Assembly (NCBI RefSeq): GCF_037975235.1
Contig: NZ_CP150241.1
Location: 2,480,001 to 2,544,000, forward strand
From: Paenibacillus sp. FSL R5-0341
GTDB taxonomy: Bacteria; Bacillota; Bacilli; Paenibacillales; Paenibacillaceae
Direction of reading: 5' to 3'
Length of the DNA: 64,000 nt
In this document: piece by piece, positions 1 through 8,789 of the stretch
How the letters are laid out: each line of letters opens with the position of its first letter
How positions within the stretch are numbered: position 1 is the stretch's first letter
The notes under the pieces: model-generated
Told to the model about the DNA's origin: nothing
Seen by the model: only the letters and a program-made list of their open reading frames with translations
Databases searched by the model: none
Program-made: the position numbers and the translations under genes

Positions 1-315
1 GGCACGATTGCAGATGATGTAAATAAAACAGGGACCACTTCATCCAGCATCGGAGATACCTCATGGGCCTTGCTGAAACTGCTCGGTGAATATCCCGAGT
101 ATCTGGAAAAAGCCATTCATCGGAATGAGCCTTCGGTCATTGCCAAATATACGATAGATGTCGCTCAAGCGTTCAACCGCTTCTATCACGCTGAACGGAT
201 TGCAGATGCGCCATCTGAGGTAAGATCTTTCCGGGTAGCCTTGGCCGAACGGACTGCCGAACGCCTTGCATACAGTCTGTATTTGCTTGGTGTGCAGGCT
301 CCGGAACGGATGTGA
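1..315 (+). CDS. argS: Arginyl-tRNA synthetase, C-terminal part (5' end outside window)
   Basis: The reading frame is open from base 1 and ends with TGA at 313-315, leaving about 104 C-terminal residues. They match the DALR anticodon-binding domain of class I arginyl-tRNA synthetases, with a helix containing VAQAFNRFYH and the conserved ending AERLAYSLYLLGVQAPERM. The enzyme charges tRNA-Arg in the cytoplasm. The catalytic HIGH/KMSKS part lies upstream of the window. The stop lies just before the start of the next gene. Confidence 0.93.
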   Translation, partial: GTIADDVNKTGTTSSSIGDTSWALLKLLGEYPEYLEKAIHRNEPSVIAKYTIDVAQAFNRFYHAERIADAPSEVRSFRVALAERTAERLAYSLYLLGVQAPERM

Positions 316-320
316 TCCCA

Positions 321-1376
321 ATGACATGGAGTACACGTGGTCTTTTCAAGAAGTCCGATCAAGCTACACCAGACTCATCAGGTCGAGGTATATTGCTTCA
401 ACAAGTGAGCAAGCGATTAGGTACTGCTCAGGTGCTGAATCAAATTAATCTAGAGGTGAAGCAGGGCGAATGTGCTGTGCTTGTGGGCAGAAACGGTTCT
501 GGCAAAAGCACGTTGCTACGTATATTGGGGGGCAGTTTGTTACCTGATACAGGATCGATCCAGCGCACAATGAAGGGTTCTGATGGGTATGCAGTAGATG
601 GCCTGCCACGGTTACCTTTCACCTCTGGAGAGTACTTGTGGGACATGGGACGGATTCGGGGCATCCGCCCCGAAATACTCCGTGAGCGGATTAGAGAACT
701 TAGTGAACTTTTATATCTGGATACCGCGATCGATCAGAAGTTACCCTTATTATCGAAGGGCACACTGCAAAAAGTAAATTTGATTCAGGCCCTGTTACCT
801 GGACCGGGTGGTCTTTTGTTGCTGGATGAACCTTTATCAGGCTTGGATATTCCAGCTCAAGAGGCAGTTGTATCCTTATTGGGACAATGGAAGGATGAAG
901 GAACATCCATCGTTACAGCTTGCCATGAACCGTTGCTTATTGAATGTTTGGCAGACCAGGTGATTGTGTTGAAGAAAGGTCGTGTGCTCCGCTACTGGAG
1001 TCGTGAGGATGTATTACAAGCTGACGAACCCGTTGTACGTATTCAAAGTCTGACGGAAGCTGGAGAGGATCTGGCCAACAATCCATCCGTTGTACAACAA
1101 CCGGGAGTACTGTCTTTAGTTCGTAATACGAGCTCGGAGAAATCCAAATCTTGGTTGTGGGATTGGAAAGTATCTCAGAAATCAACAGATGATGTTCTTA
1201 GAATGATTCTGGCATCCGGAGGTTCGGTTGTGTCTGTACAACAGGAAGAAAGTCAATTACATATGGAAAGTCTGCTGGAAGGCCAACATCCAGCTGTATG
1301 TTCGAGTCGTGGGGTCGTCCCAGAATCAATGGGGTTAACCCCTCCCATGGACGCTGAGGGGAGAAAGGTCCAATGA
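321..1376 (+). CDS. ABC transporter ATP-binding protein
   Basis: This is a cytoplasmic ABC ATPase of about 351 residues. It has a Walker A (GRNGSGKST), a signature loop in the variant form LSKGTLQKVN, a Walker B (LLLLDEPLSGLD) and an H-loop (TACHE). The nucleotide-binding domain fills roughly the first 220 residues; the C-terminal ~130 residues are not recognisable. ATG at 321 was chosen over the in-frame GTG at 312, which lies inside argS. The stop overlaps the next start (ATGA), so it almost certainly powers the permease encoded by the following gene. The substrate is unknown. Confidence 0.85.
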   Translation: MTWSTRGLFKKSDQATPDSSGRGILLQQVSKRLGTAQVLNQINLEVKQGECAVLVGRNGSGKSTLLRILGGSLLPDTGSIQRTMKGSDGYAVDGLPRLPFTSGEYLWDMGRIRGIRPEILRERIRELSELLYLDTAIDQKLPLLSKGTLQKVNLIQALLPGPGGLLLLDEPLSGLDIPAQEAVVSLLGQWKDEGTSIVTACHEPLLIECLADQVIVLKKGRVLRYWSREDVLQADEPVVRIQSLTEAGEDLANNPSVVQQPGVLSLVRNTSSEKSKSWLWDWKVSQKSTDDVLRMILASGGSVVSVQQEESQLHMESLLEGQHPAVCSSRGVVPESMGLTPPMDAEGRKVQ

Positions 1377-2083
1377 TCTATCTGACCCGATATTTGTTAA
1401 GGCATCACATCCGTTCACAGAAATATTTTGCACCAGTTATCTTTTATATCATCACCATGCTGCTGATCTATTCCTACAAACCTAATCCTATTGCAGACAG
1501 TTACAGTGTCACGGCTATGCTCTTATTTCTGGCAGCTGCTTGGCTCGGAGTAATGGTGATGAATACGGAACCTGCGAGGCAGTATCAACTGCTTGTCCTT
1601 CATGCAGGAAGCAGGCGTAAGGTTGTAACAAGTCAACTCATCTGTGCCTGGATCATGCAATTCATGCTCACCGCAATCACTGTGCTGTATCCCGTGTTCG
1701 CGGGAATGTTCGAGAGACAACCCACGGGTGAGGAGTGGATGATGACTTGGTTAGGACATCTGGGATTATCGCTACTGGGATTGGGCATCAGTGTATTTTT
1801 TCAAAAATCATACATTCCTTTACTTAGTCGTAGTATGCCGGCCCTCATTATTGTACTATTACTATCATTTATCCAGGTTTCCTTAAGTGAACGTCTGCCT
1901 GAATCGTTACAATGGCTTGGGCGTATTCTGCCACCAGCCTTTTATCAGGTTCGTGAGATGATGTTATTCGATGAATCAAAAATGAGCTCCTTTGTTTCGG
2001 TTACGCTATGGACTGTGCTCTATGCATCGGGGTTATTAATTATCCATGTGTGGCTGTCCGGAAGAAGAGATCTACGGAGTTAG
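1373..2083 (+). CDS. ABC-2 type transporter membrane permease
   Basis: A 236-residue, very hydrophobic protein with about six predicted membrane spans and a short basic N-terminus. It overlaps the ATPase gene by four bases and is presumably its translationally coupled membrane partner. Size and hydropathy fit ABC-2 export permeases. No substrate-specific motif is visible. Confidence 0.75.
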   Translation: MIYLTRYLLRHHIRSQKYFAPVIFYIITMLLIYSYKPNPIADSYSVTAMLLFLAAAWLGVMVMNTEPARQYQLLVLHAGSRRKVVTSQLICAWIMQFMLTAITVLYPVFAGMFERQPTGEEWMMTWLGHLGLSLLGLGISVFFQKSYIPLLSRSMPALIIVLLLSFIQVSLSERLPESLQWLGRILPPAFYQVREMMLFDESKMSSFVSVTLWTVLYASGLLIIHVWLSGRRDLRS

Positions 2084-2182
2084 AAGTCGCGCTTCCCCAT
2101 AACTTGAATGTTGCTCTTGGTTTGGTTAGGATAGAGGGACATGGAATGGATAACATTGTACGGTTGAAGGGGGCGCTCGCAT

Positions 2183-2728
2183 ATGCAAAATACAGACATC
2201 CAGAATGGTGACATGCTGGACAGCGAACACTCCAGGGAATTGTTTGCCTATTACGGATTGGCCGTGTACTACGGTCAGGCGCTTGAACAGCAGCTGGTCA
2301 ATCTGATTTTATTAATGAAAATGTCTCAGGGCAAGGCCGTGTCTGAAGAGGATCTGGAAGATCTGTACGAACGAAAAATGAGCAGTTCACTAGGGCAGCT
2401 CATTCATGAGGTACGCCATCATTTTACCTTTTCTGAGGAAGAGACTCACCAATTGAATGAATTGTGGCAGCAACGTAACCGAATCGTACATCATTATTTC
2501 AAGGAACGAATCCATGAGACATTCAGTCCGGAAGGACGATCACGCATGATTAAGGAATTGGAGGATTTCAAAGACCGTGCACAGGAGCTGGAGATCAGTC
2601 TTCAGCAATATACGGGTGCCTGGATTGCTGAGCTTGGTCTGGATGCTGAATCCGCAGCAGCTTTGCAAACGCTGGAACGTATGCATGCGGAGAGCATGCA
2701 CGCAAGGGCTTTGGAAGAGAATGAATGA
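2183..2728 (+). CDS. HEPN-like protein of unknown function
   Basis: A 181-residue, mostly helical, acidic soluble protein. It starts at ATG 2183, preceded by a GAAGGGGG ribosome site. Around residue 95 it carries RNRIVHHYF, which fits the R-x4-H signature of HEPN ribonuclease-like folds. No nucleotidyltransferase partner is adjacent. It overlaps the next gene by ATGA, suggesting translational coupling. The HEPN assignment is an inference from one motif and the helical composition. Confidence 0.7.
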   Translation: MQNTDIQNGDMLDSEHSRELFAYYGLAVYYGQALEQQLVNLILLMKMSQGKAVSEEDLEDLYERKMSSSLGQLIHEVRHHFTFSEEETHQLNELWQQRNRIVHHYFKERIHETFSPEGRSRMIKELEDFKDRAQELEISLQQYTGAWIAELGLDAESAAALQTLERMHAESMHARALEENE

Positions 2729-3342
2729 AAAGCAAACGCAAAATGAAACACTGGATTGTAATTACGGCTCTGGCTGTAGTATTGGTCGGAATTCTATGGA
2801 CTGTGGTTACGGTAGCACGTATATTGGCATATACGGATGAGGATTCGTCCAGGATATCGGATGCAGCGATCATTCTGGGTGCGGCCGTGGAGGGGGATAA
2901 CCCTTCACCTGTATTTCGTGAACGTATTGAACACGGGATTGAATTATACCGTCAGGGCACCGTTCATAATCTAATTTTTACAGGCGGGTCAAGTGGTGAT
3001 GGAGAACATACGGAAGCTGAAGTAGGTCAGAAGTATGCCATTGCACAAGGAGTAGATCCAGCGGACATTCGCGTAGAGACCGAATCTCGAATCACCGAGG
3101 AGAATCTGAGCAATTCAATTCCAATAGGTGAACAGGCCGGTTATCACACGTATACGATTGTGAGTGATCCTTTACATATGAAAAGGGCCATGAAGCTGGC
3201 TGCTGGATTGGGTATGGATGCCGTACCATCTCCGACACGTACTACGGCTTATCGAACCTGGCGCAGCAAGTTTCCTTTTCTCGCAAGAGAGACCGTGATG
3301 TACATGGGATATACGATCAAAGGATGGATAGACAATCCGTAG
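2725..3342 (+). CDS. YdcF/SanA family (DUF218) membrane-anchored protein
   Basis: A 205-residue protein with an N-terminal membrane span (about residues 8-30) after a basic KSKRKMK stretch, so a signal anchor with the domain outside. The domain shows DUF218 hallmarks: DAAIILGAAV, FRERIEHGIELYRQG, LIFTGG, an E-rich E-x3-GQKYA helix and IVSDPLHMKRA. Family members are linked to cell-envelope functions; the substrate here is unknown. It is the last gene of the plus-strand run before a terminator. Confidence 0.87.
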   Translation: MKSKRKMKHWIVITALAVVLVGILWTVVTVARILAYTDEDSSRISDAAIILGAAVEGDNPSPVFRERIEHGIELYRQGTVHNLIFTGGSSGDGEHTEAEVGQKYAIAQGVDPADIRVETESRITEENLSNSIPIGEQAGYHTYTIVSDPLHMKRAMKLAAGLGMDAVPSPTRTTAYRTWRSKFPFLARETVMYMGYTIKGWIDNP

Positions 3343-3375
3343 CAGCCGTGAGGTTGTGCGCGGATTGTTTTTTTG
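3332..3375 (+). terminator. Rho-independent terminator after the YdcF gene
   Basis: ACAATCCG at 3332-3339 pairs with CGGATTGT at 3361-3368 and is followed by a run of T. The upstream arm overlaps the last codons of the YdcF gene. Confidence 0.7.
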
Positions 3376-3420
3376 TTCGAGCTAAATAAACAGTATCGGA
3401 GCATAGCCCAGATAAAAATA

Positions 3421-3472
3421 AAAAACCGATCTACACCGCAAACCCCTAAGGTAGCCGTGTAGATCGGTTTTT
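3421..3472. terminator. Bidirectional intrinsic terminator between convergent genes
   Basis: A perfect 16-bp stem, AAAAACCGATCTACAC (3421-3436) with its complement at 3457-3472. It carries A and T runs on both sides, so it can stop transcription from either direction. It sits between YdcF (plus) and the ABC exporter genes (minus). Confidence 0.85.
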
Positions 3473-3536
3473 GTGTTGCCTGTTGAGTGCATATCATTTC
3501 TGATTAGTTAGTACAAGAATTTCTGTATTAACTATG

Positions 3537-5627
3537 TTATGCATTGCCTCCGGCAAAGGAGGTTGAGGTTGGAATGATCTCGCCCGACCGATTCTCGCTG
3601 CTTGCACCCGCTGCTGCTTGCGCACCTTGCTGAAGCTGATACATCTTATAATAGCGGCCTTTAAGCTCCATCAGGTCATCATGTGCACCTTGCTCAACGA
3701 TACGCCCGCGATGCAGAACCAGAATTTGATCTGCCGAACGAATGGTGGACAGACGGTGAGCAATGATGAAGGTGGTGCGTCCTTTTTTGAGGACTTCGAG
3801 TGCGTTCTGAATCAATGCTTCCGTTTCCGTATCAATATTAGCAGTCGCTTCATCCAGAATGAGGATGGCTGGATCAAACGCCAGTGCACGAGCAAAGGAG
3901 ATCAACTGACGCTGTCCAGCAGACAATGTGCTTCCTTTTTCGATGACAGGTTCGTCAAAGCCTTGAGGCAAATGAGCCAGGATACGTTCAGCGCCTACAT
4001 CACGCAGCGCCTGTTCAATTCGCTCACGGGAGATCTTCTCATCGCCGAGACTGACGTTGGAAGCAATAGTGCCTGTGAACAGATACGGGTCCTGCAATAC
4101 AATCCCCATATGCTCGCGAATCCACTGTTTGGGCAGATCCTTGACGTTCTGACCGTCGATCGTGATCTTGCCTTTTTGCGGATCATAGAACCGGAACAGC
4201 AGGTTGATGATCGAGCTTTTACCGGAACCGGTATGACCGACCAGAGCGACCGTCTGACCTTGGGATGCTTTAAACGAAATATTGTTGAGTACGAAATCCT
4301 TCTTATAGGCAAAGGATACATCGTCAAATACAACATTCCCTTTGTATCTTGGCATAGAGCCATCGGTTACGGCTTCTCCCTTTTCATCCATCAGCTCAAA
4401 GACGCGACCAGCGGATACGAGAGAGGAGTCCAGGTTGGCAAGCTGATTCACCATGCCGGTAATCGGCTGGAACAAGCGGCCCAGGACATCGACGAAAGCA
4501 TACAGAACACCCAGTGAGATAATACTTGTGCCATCCAACACGCTGGAACCGAAGTACCACAGGACCACCGCAAAGGCGATATTCCGCAATACGTTAACCA
4601 GGTTGTGTGAGGTGAAGGCATTCAGGTTAAGCATTTTGTTCTGGTGTTTCATATAGTCATCATTCAGATCTTCGAATTCCTGTTTGGTTTGTTTCTGATG
4701 GCGGAATACTCGGATAATGGACATACCCTGAATGGACTCGTTAATAATTGCATTGATCTCACTCAGTCGTGATCGAATAATTGTATTGTAGCGAGTGGCG
4801 AATTTGCGATAGAGCACAATCCACGCAATGAGCATCGGCACGACGAATAATGAGATCAAGCCGAGGCGAACATCGAGCAGGAAGAGTGCGACATACACAC
4901 CAGTAATTGTGATGATCCCTGAGAAAAAGTTCGAAAGAACGGCAACGAACAGATCCTTGACGGCTTCTGTATCGTTCGTGACTCGAGATACAACTTTACC
5001 TGCGGGCAGATTATCAAAAAAGTGCACCGGCAGTCGCTGAATATGGGCATATACATCGTTACGCAGTCTTTGAATAACCTTATTGGCTGAAGACTGCAGC
5101 CAGAATGTTTTACCGAACTCCATAATGACCGAGATCACGAGGAAGATCATGTAGTACATAATTAATTGATAGATGCTGGGCATCTCCGGTTTGTAAAAAG
5201 CAAAGAGTTCACCAGCGGACAGGGGCGCTGCCGCATATTGGCCGGTCACTTCGCCTGCGCGTGTAACCGTAAGGGTTCCATCCGCATAGACGCGGTCCCC
5301 GTCAGGTGCACTTACCGGTTCATTTACAAAATAAAAACTTCTACCGGCTTGTAATACTCGCACTTCAGAACCTTTGTTTTCATCCGGTTCGAACAAGCCT
5401 TCGCGTTTGTAGTTCTTACCGTTATAGACTGCGGCTTCATCCGAAGCTGTCGTCTCATAGAAAGGCTGCTCAATCGCGAGCAAATGATTGTCGATCATGG
5501 ATTTGGCGATGAACGGCCCGGCGAGCTCGGCCGCAACACCAATGGTAAGCATAATTAATGCAGCGATAAATGTTCCTTTGGCTTTTAAGGCGTAATCAAG
5601 CAGCCTTTTGCCTGTATTAGACTTCAA
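3537..5627 (-). CDS. bmrD: Heterodimeric ABC multidrug exporter half, BmrD/YheH-like
   Basis: A 696-residue fused permease-ATPase. About 100 extra residues lie between the first two membrane helices (roughly residues 45-150), as in the extracellular domain of B. subtilis BmrD. The ATPase domain has Walker A (GHTGSGKSS), a deviant signature LSAGQ and Walker B (LILDEATANID) with the catalytic Glu. The partner gene has LSGGQ but Asp in place of Glu, the usual split into one competent and one degenerate ATP site. TTG is the likely start, with GGAGGT eight bases before it. It lies 12 bases after the partner gene. It probably exports drugs or lipophilic compounds. Confidence 0.88.
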   Translation of the reverse strand: MKSNTGKRLLDYALKAKGTFIAALIMLTIGVAAELAGPFIAKSMIDNHLLAIEQPFYETTASDEAAVYNGKNYKREGLFEPDENKGSEVRVLQAGRSFYFVNEPVSAPDGDRVYADGTLTVTRAGEVTGQYAAAPLSAGELFAFYKPEMPSIYQLIMYYMIFLVISVIMEFGKTFWLQSSANKVIQRLRNDVYAHIQRLPVHFFDNLPAGKVVSRVTNDTEAVKDLFVAVLSNFFSGIITITGVYVALFLLDVRLGLISLFVVPMLIAWIVLYRKFATRYNTIIRSRLSEINAIINESIQGMSIIRVFRHQKQTKQEFEDLNDDYMKHQNKMLNLNAFTSHNLVNVLRNIAFAVVLWYFGSSVLDGTSIISLGVLYAFVDVLGRLFQPITGMVNQLANLDSSLVSAGRVFELMDEKGEAVTDGSMPRYKGNVVFDDVSFAYKKDFVLNNISFKASQGQTVALVGHTGSGKSSIINLLFRFYDPQKGKITIDGQNVKDLPKQWIREHMGIVLQDPYLFTGTIASNVSLGDEKISRERIEQALRDVGAERILAHLPQGFDEPVIEKGSTLSAGQRQLISFARALAFDPAILILDEATANIDTETEALIQNALEVLKKGRTTFIIAHRLSTIRSADQILVLHRGRIVEQGAHDDLMELKGRYYKMYQLQQGAQAAAGASSENRSGEIIPTSTSFAGGNA

Positions 5628-5639
5628 TGAATTGACCTC

Positions 5640-7385
5640 CTACGTGGACAGATTGGACTCGACCTGTTGCCGTTCATACTGTTCACGGTACCATCCGTTC
5701 ATGGCTAACAGTTCCTGGTGAGTGCCTTCTTCCGTAATTTTCCCGTGCTCCAGTACGATGATTCGGTCAGCATGTTCGATAGCGGACAGGCGATGAGTCG
5801 AGATCAGCGTAGTTTTACCCGAGCGTTTGTTGCGAATATTTTCAATGATTTTAGCTTCCGTACGTGCATCGACAGCAGACAAGGCATCATCCAGAATCAG
5901 AATATCAGGGTTAGCGATAAAGGCACGCGCCAGCGATACCCGCTGTTTCTGTCCACCGGACAGAGAGATTCCTTTTTCACCAACGAGTGTATCCAGTCCA
6001 TCGGACAAGGTTCCCAGATCTCCGTCAAAAGCGGCGGTACGAATGGCTTCCATAATCACTTCATCACTGGCACCAGGCTTACCAAATTGAATGTTCTGAC
6101 GAACCGATTTGGAGAACAGGACTTGTTCCTGGGGTACATACCCGATCCAGCTGTGCAAGTCATCTTTGGCGATATCCTGAATGGGATGACCCGAGATGCT
6201 TAATGTGCCCGAACCAGCAGGGTATTCGTGAAGCAGTTGTTTGAGCAAAGTAGACTTGCCGCTACCCGTACGACCGACAACACCCAATGTTTGACCACGT
6301 CGTAGCGAAAAGCTGATATGACTGAGATTGTCGACAGTGGAGCTAGGGTAACGGAAGGTAACATCCTGCATCGCAATTTCTTCCGGATTCGTAACATGAG
6401 CAGGTTGCTCCACATCTTGTACAGCAGGTTCTACGGATAAAGTTTCATTGACCCGATCAAGTGAAGCGCTACCGCGCTGCATCAGGTTAATCAATTCGCC
6501 GATGGCGAACATGGGCCAGATCATCATCCCCAGGTACATATTGAACGATACGAGATCTCCCAAGGTAATTTCATTATGGAATACAAGATATATGCCGTAG
6601 GCAAGTGCAATCACATAACTGAGTCCAACGAAGAGTCGGATGGTTGGTTCGAACAGGGCATCCATTCTGGCAACGGCCAGGTTTTTGCGATATACATCTT
6701 CGGTCACATCGGCGAACCGTTTCTCGTCCAGACGTTCCTGCACATAGGCGCGCACGACACGAATACCGGCGATGGATTCCAACACTTGGTCATTCATATC
6801 TCCGAATGCATCCTGTGCCAGAGTGTAACGTTGATGTACAGCTTTACCATAGATCATCATGGCAATGGCGATAAAAGGTAAAGGCAGGATTGCCGCCAGG
6901 GTCAGTTTCCAGCTGACCAGGAAGCCCATTGCGAACAATACAGTGGCCAGAAAGGCCGTAGAGTCTGTTAAGGTCAGCATGCCAAAGCCTGCTGTAGTAG
7001 CAATGGAACGAAGGTCATTGGTGGCCCGAGCCATCAGATCTCCCGTTCTGTTTTTCTCAAAAAAGGGAGGAGTCATCCGTAACAAGTGGTCCATGAAGCG
7101 TGAACGAAGTAACCGCTCCACCAGATTGGCACCACCAAACAGTTTATGCATCCAAACGTATGTAACCAGATAGATAATGATGACCGTTCCCAGAATAAGC
7201 AAGATATAACGGGTAAGTGAGGCGCCTGTAATGGAACCACGCACAATCTCGTCGATGGCATTACCAAGAAGACGAGGAGGCAGCAGTTCAGCAACGCCCA
7301 CCAGAATAAGCAAGATGACACCGGTCAGGTATCGTTTGCGTTCCAGCCGGAAGAACCAGGCCAGGTTTTTAAGTACAGAGAACAC
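5640..7385 (-). CDS. bmrC: Heterodimeric ABC multidrug exporter half, BmrC/YheI-like
   Basis: A 581-residue permease-ATPase half transporter with six membrane helices and then an ATPase domain. That domain has Walker A (GRTGSGKST), a canonical LSGGQKQR signature and Walker B LILDDALSAVD. The Asp at the catalytic base marks the degenerate-site subunit, as in BmrC. It starts at GTG 7385 after an AAAGGAAGGG ribosome site. Its 5' leader holds a promoter, a 26-codon ORF and a terminator, annotated separately, which suggests antibiotic-responsive attenuation. Confidence 0.88.
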   Translation of the reverse strand: MFSVLKNLAWFFRLERKRYLTGVILLILVGVAELLPPRLLGNAIDEIVRGSITGASLTRYILLILGTVIIIYLVTYVWMHKLFGGANLVERLLRSRFMDHLLRMTPPFFEKNRTGDLMARATNDLRSIATTAGFGMLTLTDSTAFLATVLFAMGFLVSWKLTLAAILPLPFIAIAMMIYGKAVHQRYTLAQDAFGDMNDQVLESIAGIRVVRAYVQERLDEKRFADVTEDVYRKNLAVARMDALFEPTIRLFVGLSYVIALAYGIYLVFHNEITLGDLVSFNMYLGMMIWPMFAIGELINLMQRGSASLDRVNETLSVEPAVQDVEQPAHVTNPEEIAMQDVTFRYPSSTVDNLSHISFSLRRGQTLGVVGRTGSGKSTLLKQLLHEYPAGSGTLSISGHPIQDIAKDDLHSWIGYVPQEQVLFSKSVRQNIQFGKPGASDEVIMEAIRTAAFDGDLGTLSDGLDTLVGEKGISLSGGQKQRVSLARAFIANPDILILDDALSAVDARTEAKIIENIRNKRSGKTTLISTHRLSAIEHADRIIVLEHGKITEEGTHQELLAMNGWYREQYERQQVESNLST

Positions 7386-7452
7386 GTGTTATCCCTTCCT
7401 TTCAATGTCCGTGAAATGCAGATTCTGTTCATGTATGCCGAAATGTACCCAC

Positions 7453-7486
7453 AAAAAAAGACATACCGCACGCAGGCGGTATGTCT
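7453..7486 (-). terminator. Intrinsic terminator in the bmrC leader (candidate attenuator)
   Basis: Read on the minus strand, AGACATACCGC pairs perfectly (11 bp, loop of six) with GCGGTATGTCT and is followed by seven T. It lies between the leader ORF and the bmrC start, about 70 bases before the GTG. It would therefore end transcripts before the gene unless it is bypassed. Confidence 0.85.
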
Positions 7487-7495
7487 TCATATGTC

Positions 7496-7536
7496 ATACG
7501 GCAGCATGGCTCGGAGAACAGAGCCGCTACCATACA
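7496..7536 (-). promoter_or_regulatory. Leader hairpin upstream of the bmrC attenuator
   Basis: On the minus strand a long imperfect stem forms between TATGGTAGCGGCTC and GAGCCATGCTGCCGTA, with a two-base bulge. It lies between the leader ORF and the terminator hairpin and could be the alternative structure in an attenuator. The exact alternative pairing was not resolved by eye. Confidence 0.5.
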
Positions 7537-7598
7537 TAAGTTCGATTGTGAGTAAACATCACAGAGGTTCTAATGAAAGAACGTCTTGTCATGCCGAC

Positions 7599-7679
7599 TT
7601 ATGAACAGAATAATGATTTCGGGTGTGCTCCGGTATTTAATTGTGTGCTGAATTGACCTATCATATGTTTGTTAAACAC
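7599..7679 (-). CDS. 26-residue leader peptide of the bmrC/bmrD operon
   Basis: A short minus-strand ORF starts with GTG at 7679 and ends with TAA at 7599-7601. GAAAGGGTG, a good ribosome site, precedes it at 7686-7694. The product begins MFNKHMIGQF and ends HPKSLFCS. It lies downstream of a promoter and upstream of two hairpins, the last a terminator, in front of bmrC. B. subtilis bmrCD is likewise preceded by the small translated gene bmrB. The function in ribosome-mediated attenuation is inferred. Confidence 0.55.
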   Translation of the reverse strand: MFNKHMIGQFSTQLNTGAHPKSLFCS

Positions 7680-7735
7680 CGTAATCACCCTTTCTTTTTT
7701 TGGAAATAAATGCAATGTAGACCTCGTATGTTTGC

Positions 7736-7765
7736 ATCTTAACACCGGCTTTTACAATCTGTCAA
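7736..7765 (-). promoter_or_regulatory. Sigma-A-type promoter of the bmrC leader
   Basis: On the minus strand a perfect -35 box TTGACA (7765-7760) is followed after 18 bases by TAAGAT (7741-7736). The leader ORF starts about 55 bases further on. Confidence 0.55.
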
Positions 7766-7808
7766 ACATTTTTCACAACTTATTTTGTCTTTATGTGGTT
7801 ACTCGGGT

Positions 7809-7837
7809 TTGTATTCAGGTCCTTGTAGCGATATGAT
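7809..7837 (+). promoter_or_regulatory. Sigma-A-type promoter for the HesB-like gene
   Basis: TTGTAT (7809-7814) and TATGAT (7832-7837) are separated by 17 bases and followed by an AGAAGGAG ribosome site and an ATG. Confidence 0.5.
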
Positions 7838-7870
7838 GGAACATATATATACAGAAGGAGCTGACACCAA

Positions 7871-8167
7871 ATGAGTACCATACATGTATCCGATCAAGCT
7901 GCTCGCTGGTACAAGGAAGAACTGAATTTGAACGAGGGAGACAGCATCCGATTTTTTGCCCGTTATAGCTCTGGCGGAGGTCTTCATCCTGGATTTTCGC
8001 TCGGCATTGCTGTGGAGAAACCAAGACATCCTGCGGATCAAACCGAAGTGTCGGGGATTCAATTCTTTATGGAAGATCACGATTATTGGTATCTGAAAGG
8101 GCACCAACTGCATGTGGATATCGTTGATGAAGGTCAGGATATCGAATATCGTTATACTGAAATATAA
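7871..8167 (+). CDS. HesB/YneR-like protein
   Basis: A 98-residue protein matching the HesB-like YneR family, which is related in fold to A-type Fe-S carriers. It begins with IHVSDQAARWYKEEL, then IRFFARYSSGGG and later HVDIVDEGQDIEYRY. The conserved cysteines of true A-type carriers are absent, so Fe-S transfer should not be assumed. The ribosome site AGAAGGAG is well placed. Confidence 0.82.
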   Translation: MSTIHVSDQAARWYKEELNLNEGDSIRFFARYSSGGGLHPGFSLGIAVEKPRHPADQTEVSGIQFFMEDHDYWYLKGHQLHVDIVDEGQDIEYRYTEI

Positions 8168-8244
8168 TGTCTTGATGTATTCTGCAAAGCAATAGATGAA
8201 TCACAGGTCGCCACCGGCTTCCGAGTAGGAGGAGGGGATAAGCA

Positions 8245-8694
8245 GTGAATCTGCCAGCCCGAGATTTGGCCCAGTATATCGCAAAACGCTCTCATATTGT
8301 TGTAAAAGCGGCGGTGCGGGCTGAGAACGAACAAGGTGAATTGCTGCTGATTCAGCACGCTGAGCATGGTTATTGGCGTATGCCAGCCGGTGAGATGCGT
8401 CCAGGTGAAGCCATTGAGGATGCTGCACACCGGGAGTTATGGGAAGAGACAGGTTGGACGACCAATACCATGACACTGGAAGGTCTGTATTCGGGGCCTG
8501 ATCTTCGGTATCTGCATGCGAGCGGAGATGAAGAGTATTATGTCATTGCCTTGTTCCGGACACAGATCATTCAGGATGACCTTGTGGAATCGCGTGTAAA
8601 TAGTGATGCGGGTCTGAAGTTTTTTGCGCTGGAGTCGTTACCACCTCTGAATGAGATTAGCCGAATTCTGTTAGCGCAGGATATTGCGGAATAA
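8245..8694 (+). CDS. Nudix hydrolase
   Basis: A 149-residue protein with a complete Nudix box (G-x5-E-x7-RE-U-x-EE-x-G-U) at about residues 50-72: GEMRPGE, then RELWEETGW. Such enzymes hydrolyse nucleoside diphosphates linked to another group, using Mg2+. The precise substrate is not deducible. The ribosome site GGAGGAGGGG precedes the ATG. Confidence 0.88.
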   Translation: MNLPARDLAQYIAKRSHIVVKAAVRAENEQGELLLIQHAEHGYWRMPAGEMRPGEAIEDAAHRELWEETGWTTNTMTLEGLYSGPDLRYLHASGDEEYYVIALFRTQIIQDDLVESRVNSDAGLKFFALESLPPLNEISRILLAQDIAE

Positions 8695-8710
8695 AATAAG
8701 TGTTGACGCA

Positions 8711-8758
8711 AAAATGACCTCGGTATCCACAATAAAGTGGGTACTGAGGTCATTTTTT
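8711..8758. terminator. Bidirectional terminator between convergent genes
   Basis: AAAATGACCTC (8711-8721) pairs with GAGGTCATTTT (8746-8756), with A/T runs on both flanks, between the Nudix gene and the minus-strand gene beyond it. Confidence 0.82.
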
Positions 8759-8789
8759 GTTTTCGGATTTCCGTGCACTCCGTGATGAA

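Noticed and set aside
3618..4517. Long plus-strand ORF of 299 codons
   Set aside because: It lies fully antisense to the BmrD-like gene, has no ribosome site and a composition expected of a shadow frame.
5718..6203. Plus-strand ORF of 161 codons
   Set aside because: Antisense to the ATPase domain of the BmrC-like gene; shadow of a conserved coding sequence.
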